From assembly GCA_905618925.1 (NCBI GenBank), contig CAJQTG010000037.1, forward strand, positions 1 to 62,498: 62,498 nucleotides of DNA. Direction: 5' to 3'. How positions within the stretch are numbered: the stretch's first letter is position 1; every line of letters starts with the position of its first letter. The position numbers were made by a program, and so were the translations under genes. Positions 8,767-17,032 of the stretch are shown piece after piece. The DNA comes from an uncultured Candidatus Thioglobus sp. GTDB lineage: Bacteria; Pseudomonadota; Gammaproteobacteria; PS1; Pseudothioglobaceae. The notes under the pieces were generated by a model. That model did not search any database, was not told the DNA's origin, and worked only from the letters and a program-made list of their open reading frames with translations.

Positions 8767-8892
8767 ATAGGTTTTTTAAATGAGTGAAAAGAGAAGCTCA
8801 TTATTTTAGCAACTATTAATCACTAAAGATATTATTTGGATAACTATTTTGTTTATACTTTATCAATTATTCAAATTAATTTACATTTATTT

Positions 8893-9462
8893 ATGAAAAA
8901 ACTACTCACTATTTTTTTGATATCCATTGGCTTTATGACGCCATCTTATGCCGACACAAAAGTTTCAGAAGAAGCAATAAGATGCTCAGCACTTATTTAT
9001 ATTCAGCTTACTAGACCAGAAATGGCTGGCCTCACTGCAGGTGAAGAAATAATGAATAGAATTTATGCCTATCACACCATTGATGGAACTGATATGGAAA
9101 TGACTAACGGTCAAATCGTTGCGGCTCAAACAGAGGCCATAACCAAGCTCTCTCAAGAGTATATAAAGGGCGCTAATCTTGCTAAAGAATACCGTCACTG
9201 CATTTATTGGATGACAGACATTGCCAAATTTATTAATATCAGTGAGTATGTTTCTCCAGAGAATCAAACTGAAGAGTCGGAAGCTGAGGAGATGGCACTG
9301 TTTTTATCAGCACCAATAACGTCCTCTGTTACAATCTTTAAAAACCCTATCGAAACATGGGGACAGCAAGTTGATTTAGGCTTTGCATCATGGGCTTCAC
9401 AGGAGTTAAAGGTGCCATATAAAGAAGCTATTCTAAGTAAAGTAAGTGAGAAGTTTGAGTAG
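8893..9462 (+). CDS. Exported hypothetical protein
   Basis: The frame is open from a TTG at 8836, but ATG 8893 opens directly onto a textbook signal peptide (MKKLLTIFLISIGFMTPSYA, cleavage before DTK), giving 189 residues. The mature part is acidic, mostly helical by eye, with cysteines near the N-terminus (IRCSA) and in the middle (HCIYW). No known domain is recognised. Periplasmic location is likely. It lies 29 bp upstream of the ureohydrolase gene on the same strand, which may indicate cotranscription. Confidence 0.75.
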   Translation: MKKLLTIFLISIGFMTPSYADTKVSEEAIRCSALIYIQLTRPEMAGLTAGEEIMNRIYAYHTIDGTDMEMTNGQIVAAQTEAITKLSQEYIKGANLAKEYRHCIYWMTDIAKFINISEYVSPENQTEESEAEEMALFLSAPITSSVTIFKNPIETWGQQVDLGFASWASQELKVPYKEAILSKVSEKFE

Positions 9463-9491
9463 ATTTTTTTCCAACTATAGGGACTTAAAGA

Positions 9492-10490
9492 ATGGATAAG
9501 AAAACTAGAGATAACGCTGCGATGATGAATGGCCTCTATTGGTGGGGAGTCCCTACACTATTCAGATGTCCTCATAATCCTGAAACGGAAGGCTGCGACA
9601 TTGCACTTGTTGGCGTTCCTCATAGCACTGGAAATGGAACTACTCAGCGCGATCAGCATTTGGGTCCTAGAGCTGTTAGAAATATTTCTGCGCAGGGAAG
9701 GCGTGGACACCTTAAGTTTGGTATTTCTCCTTGGGAGATGTGTGAAATTAGAGATTTTGGTGATGTTCCTCTGCCTGAGGCTAATAATAATGAGAAGTGC
9801 ATAGAGCACATAACCGAGTTTTATGAAATTATTGCTGAGTCTGGCGTTAGGCCGGTTTCAATTGGTGGTGATCATTCGATTACTGGCGGAATCCTTCAAG
9901 CAATTGCAGGTCCAAAGTCCAAACTAACAGGCGGTGAGAAAGCGGTGCTTGTTCATTTTGACGCACATACTGATGCATTTCATCAGCTTGATCATTTTTT
10001 GGGAGCTGTTAAGTCGGCTGCTCATTGGGCAAGTTATTTAGTTAGAGATGGCTTTGTAGATGCATCAAAAAGTATTCAGGTTGGAATCAGGGGAAACACC
10101 AGAACACTGGATTGGCTAAATTCAAGCTATGAGCTGGGCTATGAAATAATTACCAAAGATCAGTATGATGAGTATGGCGTAGAAAAATGTATTGAAATGA
10201 TCCAGGAGCGTGTTGGTGATGCGCCTATTTATATCACCTTTGATTTAGACTGTTTGGACGTCACTGTGGCGCCAGGTGTTTCAAATCTTGAGCCGGCAAT
10301 TGAAGGTTTTAAAATGCCTGACGTGCTTCAAATGCTACAAGGACTTCGCGGTAAGAATGTAATTGGTGGTGATGTAGTTTGCCTCATGCCAACAGTTGAC
10401 TCGCCGAACCAAATTACAGCGCATGTTGCCAACGCAATCATGTTTGAAATAGTTTGTTTGATAGCTGACAATATAGGCAAAAAACCGTAA
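9492..10490 (+). CDS. Ureohydrolase (arginase/agmatinase family)
   Basis: A 332-residue manganese enzyme that hydrolyses a guanidino or related C-N bond, releasing urea or formamide depending on the member. All six metal ligands are visible: His128 (GGDHS), Asp157, His159 and Asp161 (HFDAHTD), and Asp251 and Asp253 (DLDCLD). The loop after the last motif reads TVAPGVSNLEP rather than the agmatinase-typical APGTGTPE, so agmatinase should not be assumed; guanidinobutyrase or guanidinopropionase-like activity is possible. No decarboxylase or putrescine gene is adjacent. Confidence 0.88.
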   Translation: MDKKTRDNAAMMNGLYWWGVPTLFRCPHNPETEGCDIALVGVPHSTGNGTTQRDQHLGPRAVRNISAQGRRGHLKFGISPWEMCEIRDFGDVPLPEANNNEKCIEHITEFYEIIAESGVRPVSIGGDHSITGGILQAIAGPKSKLTGGEKAVLVHFDAHTDAFHQLDHFLGAVKSAAHWASYLVRDGFVDASKSIQVGIRGNTRTLDWLNSSYELGYEIITKDQYDEYGVEKCIEMIQERVGDAPIYITFDLDCLDVTVAPGVSNLEPAIEGFKMPDVLQMLQGLRGKNVIGGDVVCLMPTVDSPNQITAHVANAIMFEIVCLIADNIGKKP

Positions 10491-10513
10491 CTTGTTGTTT
10501 TTGATACAGAGGC

Positions 10514-10900
10514 TCAACTCTTGTAATTTTCAAGGTGAATATCTAGCGCCTTAGTTGAGATTAATGTTTCGAGCAGCGCAAAAATTAATGATGCTGACAA
10601 CATCAAAAGCCCAAAGCCAAAAATATAATACGCAAGAGAAATTTGCTCGATATAAAAACAAATAATTGTCATTAGATTAAAAATAAAACTTACAATTCCA
10701 AAGACCTGCATCCTTTTAATATAAGTAACGCGCTTCTTGAGAATATCCAGCTGCTCATCTGTGTGCTTAGTCTTGGACTCATCACTACCCTCTGTTGTCA
10801 TTGCTCTAATAAGGACACTTAGAGAATGAAGGCGATTTGTATAGGCTACAAATAGTAAAGAAATTGCGGGGAAAAGCAGTGCAGGTGTTGTCATATCCAT
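10514..10900 (-). CDS. DUF2721 family membrane protein
   Basis: A 128-residue protein with an N-terminal hydrophobic segment followed by the family pattern VAYTNRLHSLSVLIR, a central charged loop, and two more membrane segments (about 70-90 and 92-115). This layout matches the DUF2721 family of small integral membrane proteins of unknown function. It lies between the ureohydrolase (convergent) and the dioxygenase-kynureninase fusion (same strand, 64 bp), so it could be the last gene of that transcript. Confidence 0.75.
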   Translation of the reverse strand: MDMTTPALLFPAISLLFVAYTNRLHSLSVLIRAMTTEGSDESKTKHTDEQLDILKKRVTYIKRMQVFGIVSFIFNLMTIICFYIEQISLAYYIFGFGLLMLSASLIFALLETLISTKALDIHLENYKS

Positions 10901-10964
10901 AACACCCTATTTTAATTAGTAATCTACCGCAATGGACTTAAATCCTAATTTAGTAAGACTAGTT

Positions 10965-13268
10965 TTAAAGTTTTGTTGACTTTATAGCGCTTAATAGTTG
11001 GTCAATATCTTCCTCATCATTATAGATGTGAGGGGAAATTCGGATTCCATGGCTTCTAAGATCAACGCTAATACTATGGTCTTTAAGGCTCTGTAATATT
11101 TTTTGTTGGTTGCCCCCAAAGTCCAATATCATGGTGCCTCCCCTAATTGCCTCTTCTCTTGGTGAGACAAATTCTAAATCAAGCGCATTTGCAGTCTTTT
11201 CTATTAAGAGCTGGTTGTGTTTTCTTATGTTTTTTAAACCAATCTTTGTAAAGTAATTGATGCTGTGAGTTGCTATGGCATATGGCGCAATTGAAGGAGT
11301 GCCTCCCCAGAATTTAAGTGCACTATCATGGTAGCAGAAATTATGAATATCAAATTCAAATGGATTCTCATGGCTAAACCATCCTACATCTTTAGGATTG
11401 CAAGTAGCTAGGCAATCTGAGTTGACCCATAAATAAGCAGCCCCAGGACCGCCACATAACCACTTGACACTTGATCCAATCATAAAATCTGGGTTTAATG
11501 CCTTTAAGTCAATCGGCACAATGCCCACGGACTGGGCAATGTCTAAAATAGAAATAATGTTTCTAGATCTTGCCATTGAAAGTATTTTTGAGATTGGCGA
11601 AAGTTGCCCCGTATTTGAGTAAGCATGACTGACAAAAACTAAATCAACATCTGATGTCAGGTATTCGTCCCATACGCCTATATTTGTTATATCAATATTG
11701 GAGGGAATAAATCTAATTTCACAGTCTTCAGGTAATGATTTTTTTAAGGCAAAGCACATTCCTGGAAAGTCAATTTCACTAACCAAGATGATGCAGTTTT
11801 TCTTTTGAGTCTGATCTAAAGACATCAGTATTTTAGTTAATCCACTTGATAAATTAACTTGTGGGCAGAATTCAGATTGCTTTGCATTAAAGAGTTTTGC
11901 TAAGGAGGCTGTAAATTCATTAATAATTTCAAGCCATTGCTCCCAAGGCTCGCTAAGTGAATTTTTCCAAGGAGTGTAAAGTTGTTCAGAAAAGTTTTTT
12001 TCAGAGGTTTTTAATGGCCTTCCAACAGAATGATTAAGGAGATAATTTGCTTTCGTTAAAATAAAATCTTCTTTAAAGCTTGATTTATTTACTTTCCCAC
12101 TAGGTGCCAAGCGTTTTTTGAGGAGCACAATATCATCAAAGCGTGTTCTTATATCACTACGATCAGCAGCAGCTCTTCGATCCCTTAATTTTTCAAGTGA
12201 GTCTAGTAAAACTTTTAAAGGTGGGCCACTAGCTGTAATATTATCAAGTTGAGATTCTTTAAGGTTTGTTGAGGGCTGCGCAATATATTTCTCAACGAGC
12301 TGATTATGGTGCTGAGTTGCTGCATCACCATGCAGCTGACAAATTTCTAGAAACAGAGTGAGATTATTTTTATACCAGTCTTTACTAGAAACTTCAGCAT
12401 TTAGAAAATCATCCATAATACTGGTTCTTCTCATGCAGTCTCTGAGAATACTTTGATCTTCTGGGACCATATATAGAAATTTATCAACCAGCATTTGTGA
12501 ATAAGCCGGCTCATTAGCAAAGCACAGTCCAAGCAAAATATCTATAACATTTATACCAGCAAAATCTCCTGCATTTGCGCCTCGGTAGACCTGAAATCCA
12601 ACGTGATAAGGTTTGTAGTAAGGACGTACACAGTAAAAGAAATCATCAACACTAAGCTTACTAAATAATGCAGCATTCGATTCAATGACTTCCTTTAGCG
12701 CCTCTTTAACGACTAATAATAGTTCTTGACACATCGGATGAGAAATACCCAATGGATGCAACTTAAGTAATGCATCAGCAGCTCTTTTATAGGCAAGAAT
12801 TGCTTTAGTGTTGTAATCAAGAAATAATTTTTCAGCGGGCAGATTTGTAAAGCTTTTATAGACTCCATCAACTGCTTTGTTATGTGTTGAGAGGTGGGCG
12901 GTAGCAAATCGTGGGGTGACACCAATTGAGGCACCAATATTCATAGCAAGTCCTGACGCCTCTTTTAATGGTGAGGTGGATTGTTTTGAAGGGTCCGTGA
13001 TTTCATGTCTTCGACATGCCGCCATATAGAGTCCAACATTACCTAATAAATCGAATGCATTATCAAAGCCTTCATCAGTATTTCCCTCTGATAAAAGTGT
13101 CTTAATTATCTCTTTACCTTCATCTTCGAGAGCTTGCTTTAAATCGTCACCAATAGACTCAACATTAGTGCGTTCACTTTGATTCGAGTAAAGCACCTCA
13201 AGCTCAGAATTTAATTCAACAAAGCGATTTCTAATCCAGAAATCAAAGGTCTGCGAGTTTGGAGTCAT
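10965..13268 (-). CDS. Fusion: PrnB/tryptophan-dioxygenase-like domain plus kynureninase-like PLP domain
   Basis: A 767-residue two-domain protein. Residues about 1-395 resemble the PrnB (monodechloroaminopyrrolnitrin synthase, DUF1864) branch of the tryptophan/indoleamine dioxygenase heme superfamily; landmarks are GNVGLYMAACRRHE, RGANAGDFAGIN and QLHGDAATQHHNQLV. His313 or His320/321 is the candidate heme ligand. Residues about 410-767 are a fold-type I PLP domain most like kynureninase: DIAQSVG, PLP-lysine Lys602 in SSVKWLCGGPG, then FWGGTPSIAP and a C-terminal VDLRSHGIRISP. A tryptophan to (formyl)anthranilate or modified-tryptophan route is inferred. No kynurenine formamidase is in the window. 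A divergent Lrp-type gene lies 151 bp away. Confidence 0.75.
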   Translation of the reverse strand: MTPNSQTFDFWIRNRFVELNSELEVLYSNQSERTNVESIGDDLKQALEDEGKEIIKTLLSEGNTDEGFDNAFDLLGNVGLYMAACRRHEITDPSKQSTSPLKEASGLAMNIGASIGVTPRFATAHLSTHNKAVDGVYKSFTNLPAEKLFLDYNTKAILAYKRAADALLKLHPLGISHPMCQELLLVVKEALKEVIESNAALFSKLSVDDFFYCVRPYYKPYHVGFQVYRGANAGDFAGINVIDILLGLCFANEPAYSQMLVDKFLYMVPEDQSILRDCMRRTSIMDDFLNAEVSSKDWYKNNLTLFLEICQLHGDAATQHHNQLVEKYIAQPSTNLKESQLDNITASGPPLKVLLDSLEKLRDRRAAADRSDIRTRFDDIVLLKKRLAPSGKVNKSSFKEDFILTKANYLLNHSVGRPLKTSEKNFSEQLYTPWKNSLSEPWEQWLEIINEFTASLAKLFNAKQSEFCPQVNLSSGLTKILMSLDQTQKKNCIILVSEIDFPGMCFALKKSLPEDCEIRFIPSNIDITNIGVWDEYLTSDVDLVFVSHAYSNTGQLSPISKILSMARSRNIISILDIAQSVGIVPIDLKALNPDFMIGSSVKWLCGGPGAAYLWVNSDCLATCNPKDVGWFSHENPFEFDIHNFCYHDSALKFWGGTPSIAPYAIATHSINYFTKIGLKNIRKHNQLLIEKTANALDLEFVSPREEAIRGGTMILDFGGNQQKILQSLKDHSISVDLRSHGIRISPHIYNDEEDIDQLLSAIKSTKL

Positions 13269-13360
13269 TTGCTCAGGTTATTTGTATAAAAAAATTATAA
13301 TATCATTATTTATCAAGTTTAAATCACCAAAATTAACTAATAAATAGTATAATAATAGAG

Positions 13361-13396
13361 ATATTCAATAAATAAATACATATTATTATTGAATAT
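13361..13396. promoter_or_regulatory. Perfect inverted repeat, candidate Lrp-type operator
   Basis: Arms ATATTCAATAA (13361-13371) and TTATTGAATAT (13386-13396) are perfect 11-bp inverted copies around a 14-bp centre. They lie in the 151-bp divergent region, 23 bp before the regulator ATG. AT-rich dyads at their own divergent promoter are usual for Lrp/AsnC regulators. The AT-rich background lowers certainty. Confidence 0.55.
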
Positions 13397-13419
13397 AGCT
13401 AATTTATTGGAAATTAATA

Positions 13420-13896
13420 ATGAATACTAATATGGATAATAAGGATTTAAGCATATTGTCTATTCTTCAGAATAGGGGAAGAATAGCTATTTCTGAGTTG
13501 GCTGCAAAATTAAATATGTCAGATACACCTTGCCTTAGGAGGGTTAAAAAACTTGAAGAGGCTGGAGTAATTAGTGGTTATAGTGCAAATATAAGTGCAG
13601 AAGCTATGGGTTTTAATGCAATGGTTTATGTTTTTATAAGGCTCACAGAGAATTCAAATATCAGTGCGGATTTATTTGAAAATGCAATGAAAAAATTGCC
13701 AGAAGTATTAGAGTGCTCCGTTATAACTGGCTCACATGATTATCTTTTAAAGATCATTGCAAACGATTTACTTAGCTATGAAAGTTTTGTTAAAAAATCT
13801 CTAGGAAGTTTGACATGTATTGCCAGTATTGAATCGACGGTAGTATTAAAGCAGACATTTGCTAGAGGAGAACTTCCAATAGAGATAATAAACTAA
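13420..13896 (+). CDS. Lrp/AsnC family transcriptional regulator
   Basis: A 158-residue regulator. An N-terminal winged helix-turn-helix (about 8-55: DLSILSILQNRGRIAISELAAKL, recognition helix SDTPCLRRVKKLEEAG) is followed by a RAM ligand domain (about 70-150; ITGSHDYLLKI). Two in-frame ATGs (13420 and 13432) are possible; the first is used. It is divergent from the dioxygenase-kynureninase fusion. In Pseudomonas the kynurenine genes are controlled by KynR, an Lrp/AsnC member, so a tryptophan- or kynurenine-responsive role is likely by analogy. Confidence 0.92.
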   Translation: MNTNMDNKDLSILSILQNRGRIAISELAAKLNMSDTPCLRRVKKLEEAGVISGYSANISAEAMGFNAMVYVFIRLTENSNISADLFENAMKKLPEVLECSVITGSHDYLLKIIANDLLSYESFVKKSLGSLTCIASIESTVVLKQTFARGELPIEIIN

Positions 13897-13921
13897 CGAA
13901 AAAACTAAGAGAGGAGATGTA

Positions 13922-14092
13922 ATGCAAATACAACAACTAGAGCCATGCTTAGAAGATACTCAAGAGGAATATGAAAAGGCTCAAAAATTTAAAGAGTACG
14001 TTCAAGGTATTTTTATAGAGAATAACTCCCAAGAGGAATTTAAAAGAAGAGTAGATGCCATCTTTAATGAAACATTTAAAGGAGGAAGATAG
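13922..14092 (+). CDS. Small acidic protein of unknown function (56 aa)
   Basis: Short ORF 25 bp after the Lrp-type gene, with a strong ribosome-binding site (GAGAGGAG at 13910-13917) ahead of ATG 13922. The product is charged and probably helical (EEYEKAQKFKEYVQ, EEFKRRVDAIF) with one Cys near the start. No family recognised. Its TAG stop shares a base with the GTG of the next small ORF (TAGTG), which argues that both are translated and coupled. Confidence 0.55.
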   Translation: MQIQQLEPCLEDTQEEYEKAQKFKEYVQGIFIENNSQEEFKRRVDAIFNETFKGGR

Positions 14093-14268
14093 TGACACTT
14101 GCCAAGTATGATACGAAAAATGGATCTCCAAATGATAGACGAAAGAGAAAGAGAACATTAGAACGAGACCTAGAAGAGCTGTTTATTATGAGTGGAAGTG
14201 ATGGAGAAAACTATTCAATAAACTCTAATGAGGAGATTGATGTTTTAGAAGATGAAGGTAGTGAGTAA
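14092..14268 (+). CDS. Small bipolar protein of unknown function (58 aa)
   Basis: GTG start at 14092 overlaps the previous stop by one base, with a GGAGGAAG ribosome-binding site at 14081-14088. The N-terminal half is strongly basic (NDRRKRKRTLERD), the C-terminal half strongly acidic (NEEIDVLEDEGSE). This charge split is unlike random out-of-frame translation. No family recognised; nucleic-acid or protein binding is possible but unsupported. Confidence 0.5.
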   Translation: MTLAKYDTKNGSPNDRRKRKRTLERDLEELFIMSGSDGENYSINSNEEIDVLEDEGSE

Positions 14269-14306
14269 AAATAACCTTTATCTCTCCCTCTAGATTTTCT
14301 TTAACA

Positions 14307-14326
14307 TAATAACTAGCGTTATCTTT
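14307..14326 (+). terminator. Weak intrinsic terminator after the small ORFs
   Basis: ATAAC/GTTAT stem (14307-14311, 14316-14320) with a TAGC loop, then C and five Ts (14322-14326). The stem is short and AT-rich, so it is only a candidate, in the 97-bp convergent gap before the persulfide dioxygenase gene. Confidence 0.4.
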
Positions 14327-14365
14327 TTAGCTTTAATCTACTAATTGAATTGTCTTTTCTTAATA

Positions 14366-15076
14366 CTAATGTATAGCTGTTACTAATCCACAGCTTTGAT
14401 TTGCTGGAACTGCTACTTTAATTTTTTTTGGGAGATCTAATTTTAAATTTTTTACATTTTCAATAAATGTTTTTTGATCGAAGGATTCTCTAATCATTGA
14501 GTTAAATTTCTTCTCTTCACCAATAGTGCTAACTGATAACCCATTGTAATCATGTGCTGGATATACTTTAGTGGTATCAGGAAATTCAAAAAGCTTATGA
14601 ATTGATTCATAAAGAGATGTGGCTGAGCCTCCTTGAAAATCACATCTTCCAGTGCTTCGTATAAATAATGCATCACCAGTGAGAATCTTATTGCCAATTT
14701 TATAAGACATGCAACCTAAGGTGTGGCCTGGGGTTTCAATTGCAGTAATTTCATAATTACCAATTGAAAGAATATGGCCTTCACTTGCCATAATGTCTGA
14801 ACAAGCTTCTGCATCAATATTCTCCATACCTATAACAATTTTAGCTTTAGGATAGAATTTTTTTAGAGGGCACGCACTGGTTATATGGTCAGCATGGATA
14901 TGTGTTTCAATAATAAATTTTAAGTCTAGATCTAGCTCTTTTAGTAAAGCTGTATCTCTCTCAATCATTACGTCTACAGCGTCTACAATTGCGGCTTCCT
15001 TAGAATCACTATCTGCTATAAGGTAGGTATAAGTACAACTCTCTCTTTCAAATAGCTGTTTGAATATTAAGCTCAT
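14366..15076 (-). CDS. MBL-fold persulfide dioxygenase (ETHE1-like)
   Basis: Cytosolic iron enzyme of the ETHE1/Blh type, which oxidises glutathione persulfide to sulfite. The 236 residues contain ETHIHADH (His59, His61, Asp63, His64), ETPGHTLG (His118) and TGDALFIRSTGRCDFQ (Asp135, then the Arg-containing ETHE1 signature) and PAHDYNG near residue 183. The iron triad His59/His118/Asp135 is intact. No rhodanese domain is fused. It starts 31 bp after nagB on the same strand with an AAGGAA ribosome-binding site and no terminator between, so it probably shares the nagRAB transcript. Confidence 0.88.
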   Translation of the reverse strand: MSLIFKQLFERESCTYTYLIADSDSKEAAIVDAVDVMIERDTALLKELDLDLKFIIETHIHADHITSACPLKKFYPKAKIVIGMENIDAEACSDIMASEGHILSIGNYEITAIETPGHTLGCMSYKIGNKILTGDALFIRSTGRCDFQGGSATSLYESIHKLFEFPDTTKVYPAHDYNGLSVSTIGEEKKFNSMIRESFDQKTFIENVKNLKLDLPKKIKVAVPANQSCGLVTAIH

Positions 15077-15107
15077 TTAAAACATTCCTTTAGGCATTAA
15101 TCTGATT

Positions 15108-15887
15108 TTAGCACATATACTTAAGTTTCATTTTTTCAGTATGAACATAGTAATCATAGAGTTTAAGCTCAGACGCTGCCTCTTGATCCAGAACAATGAC
15201 AGCATTCTCATGATTTTGAAGAACGCTTCCAGGGCAAAATGATGATAGAGGGCCTTCGACTAGATCTGCAACGGCTTTGCTTTTATGTTTACCGAGACCT
15301 AATAGAAGAATATTTTGAGCCTCCATTATTGTGCCAATACCCATAGTAATAGCAATTGATGGCTGCACTTCAGAGTCTTTAAAAAAGCGTGAATTATTTG
15401 CAATAGTACTTTTAGTTAACGTTTTCACTCTCGTCCTAGAGCTTAAGCTAGAAGTTGGTTCATTAAAGCCAATATGCCCATTTGAGCCTATACCAAGTAG
15501 TTGAAGATCGATGCCTCCACAACTCTTGATTGATGTTTCATAATTATTACAACTTAATTGATAATCATCGTTAAAGCATTCAGGAATATAAGTATTTTTT
15601 TGGTCAATATCAATATGATTAAATAGTTTTTGTTTCATATAGTAGCGATAGCTTTGAGTGTGGTAACGCTTTAGGCCAACATATTCATCTAAATTAAATG
15701 TAGTAATATTTTGGAAACTTAACGTGCTTTCTTGATGCTTTTTTATTAAGGTTTCGTAAGTTAAAAGAACAGAGCTTCCAGTAGCTAAGCCAAGAACCGC
15801 GTCTTGTTTTTCGCAAATATAGTCTTCGATAAATCCAGCTGCAAAATTACTGGCATCAGCCTCACTTGGAAGAATAACTACTCTCAT
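15108..15887 (-). CDS. nagB: Glucosamine-6-phosphate deaminase
   Basis: Converts glucosamine-6-phosphate to fructose-6-phosphate and ammonia in the cytosol. The 259-residue protein has the phosphate loop GLATGSS (33-39), catalytic Asp67 in FNLDEYVGL, and His138 and Glu143 in SNGHIGFNEP, all expected for NagB. The length is typical of the non-allosteric or bacterial NagB. The ATG overlaps the nagA stop by 4 bp, so the pair is translationally coupled. Confidence 0.95.
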   Translation of the reverse strand: MRVVILPSEADASNFAAGFIEDYICEKQDAVLGLATGSSVLLTYETLIKKHQESTLSFQNITTFNLDEYVGLKRYHTQSYRYYMKQKLFNHIDIDQKNTYIPECFNDDYQLSCNNYETSIKSCGGIDLQLLGIGSNGHIGFNEPTSSLSSRTRVKTLTKSTIANNSRFFKDSEVQPSIAITMGIGTIMEAQNILLLGLGKHKSKAVADLVEGPLSSFCPGSVLQNHENAVIVLDQEAASELKLYDYYVHTEKMKLKYMC

Positions 15888-17032
15888 ATCTCACCTTCTT
15901 TAATTTGTTTGCCAGCAAGCCAGACATTTTGGACCTGAAAGTCTAAATCAAAATGAGCAAGATCAGCTCTGTGACCTGGTTTTATTAACCCAATATAATT
16001 TGATACACCTAAGTATTCTGCTGGGTATAGCGTTGCCATAGCAATTGCACTATCAAGTGGTATATTGCATTTTTGATACGCATTTTTGATAGCATCAATT
16101 TGAGTAATAGACGATCCAGCTAATTTACCTTCTGAGTTAATAATTCGTCCATTAGACTCACTAACCACTTCGTCATAAAGCTCAAAAGAGGGCTCCCCAT
16201 GATTAATGGTTGCCATGGAGTCCGAAACAAAAAATAGTTTTCCTTTTGGCTTTTGTTTGAATGCGGTATAAATTAATGATGGATGAACATGATGCAAATC
16301 AACAATAATACTTGCAGCTGCTTCATCAAAGTAGAAGGCTGAGCCAACAACTCCAGGCTCGCGAGCAGAAATTTGACCCATTGCATTAAAAAGATGAGTA
16401 AAGCCATCTAGTCCATACTTTATTGCCTCTTCGAGTTGGTCAAAGCTTGCATCAGTATGTCCAGCTAAAATTTTAAAGCCAAAAGACTTGAGATTCTTTA
16501 ATTGTTTAATAGAGATACATTCTGGAGCTAAAGTTAACATCACAGGAAAGTTATTCAGGTTTTCAAATAGACTTAAGTAAGATGCATTAATAGTATTAAT
16601 GTATTGCTTTTGATGAACACCGCGGTACTTAACATTAAAGAATGGTCCTTCTATATGGATCCCTAATAGTGATTTGTTATTATGTATTTCTTCAGAGATC
16701 GTAGCAGTGCATTTTTGCAGGACACTTAATGAATCACTAATAACAGTTGGCATAATACTTGTTGTACCAAAATGAAGGTGTGCATCAATGATTGTATTTA
16801 AACTTTCCTTATCTGGTGAATTATTAAATAACTTACCACCACCACCATTAACTTGTATGTCAATAAATCCAGGAGAAAGGATGCCACCCTTTAATTTTTT
16901 TATTTGGTAATCATCAGGGATATTTAATTCATTAACAATATCAACTATGTTTTCATCTTTAATTAATAAAGCACTAGTTTTAAAGAACTCCTTGCCAGAG
17001 AATATTTGAGCCCCTGTAAGTGCTAGCTTCAT
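15884..17032 (-). CDS. nagA: N-acetylglucosamine-6-phosphate deacetylase
   Basis: Metal-dependent amidohydrolase-fold enzyme that removes acetate from GlcNAc-6-phosphate. The 382 residues carry the family set: GFIDIQVNGGGG near residue 56, Glu128 in HIEGPF, His192 in AGHTDA, His213 in THLFNAM and catalytic Asp271 in VSDSMA. Length matches E. coli NagA (382 aa). It overlaps nagR upstream and nagB downstream by 4 bp each. Confidence 0.95.
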   Translation of the reverse strand: MKLALTGAQIFSGKEFFKTSALLIKDENIVDIVNELNIPDDYQIKKLKGGILSPGFIDIQVNGGGGKLFNNSPDKESLNTIIDAHLHFGTTSIMPTVISDSLSVLQKCTATISEEIHNNKSLLGIHIEGPFFNVKYRGVHQKQYINTINASYLSLFENLNNFPVMLTLAPECISIKQLKNLKSFGFKILAGHTDASFDQLEEAIKYGLDGFTHLFNAMGQISAREPGVVGSAFYFDEAAASIIVDLHHVHPSLIYTAFKQKPKGKLFFVSDSMATINHGEPSFELYDEVVSESNGRIINSEGKLAGSSITQIDAIKNAYQKCNIPLDSAIAMATLYPAEYLGVSNYIGLIKPGHRADLAHFDLDFQVQNVWLAGKQIKEGEI

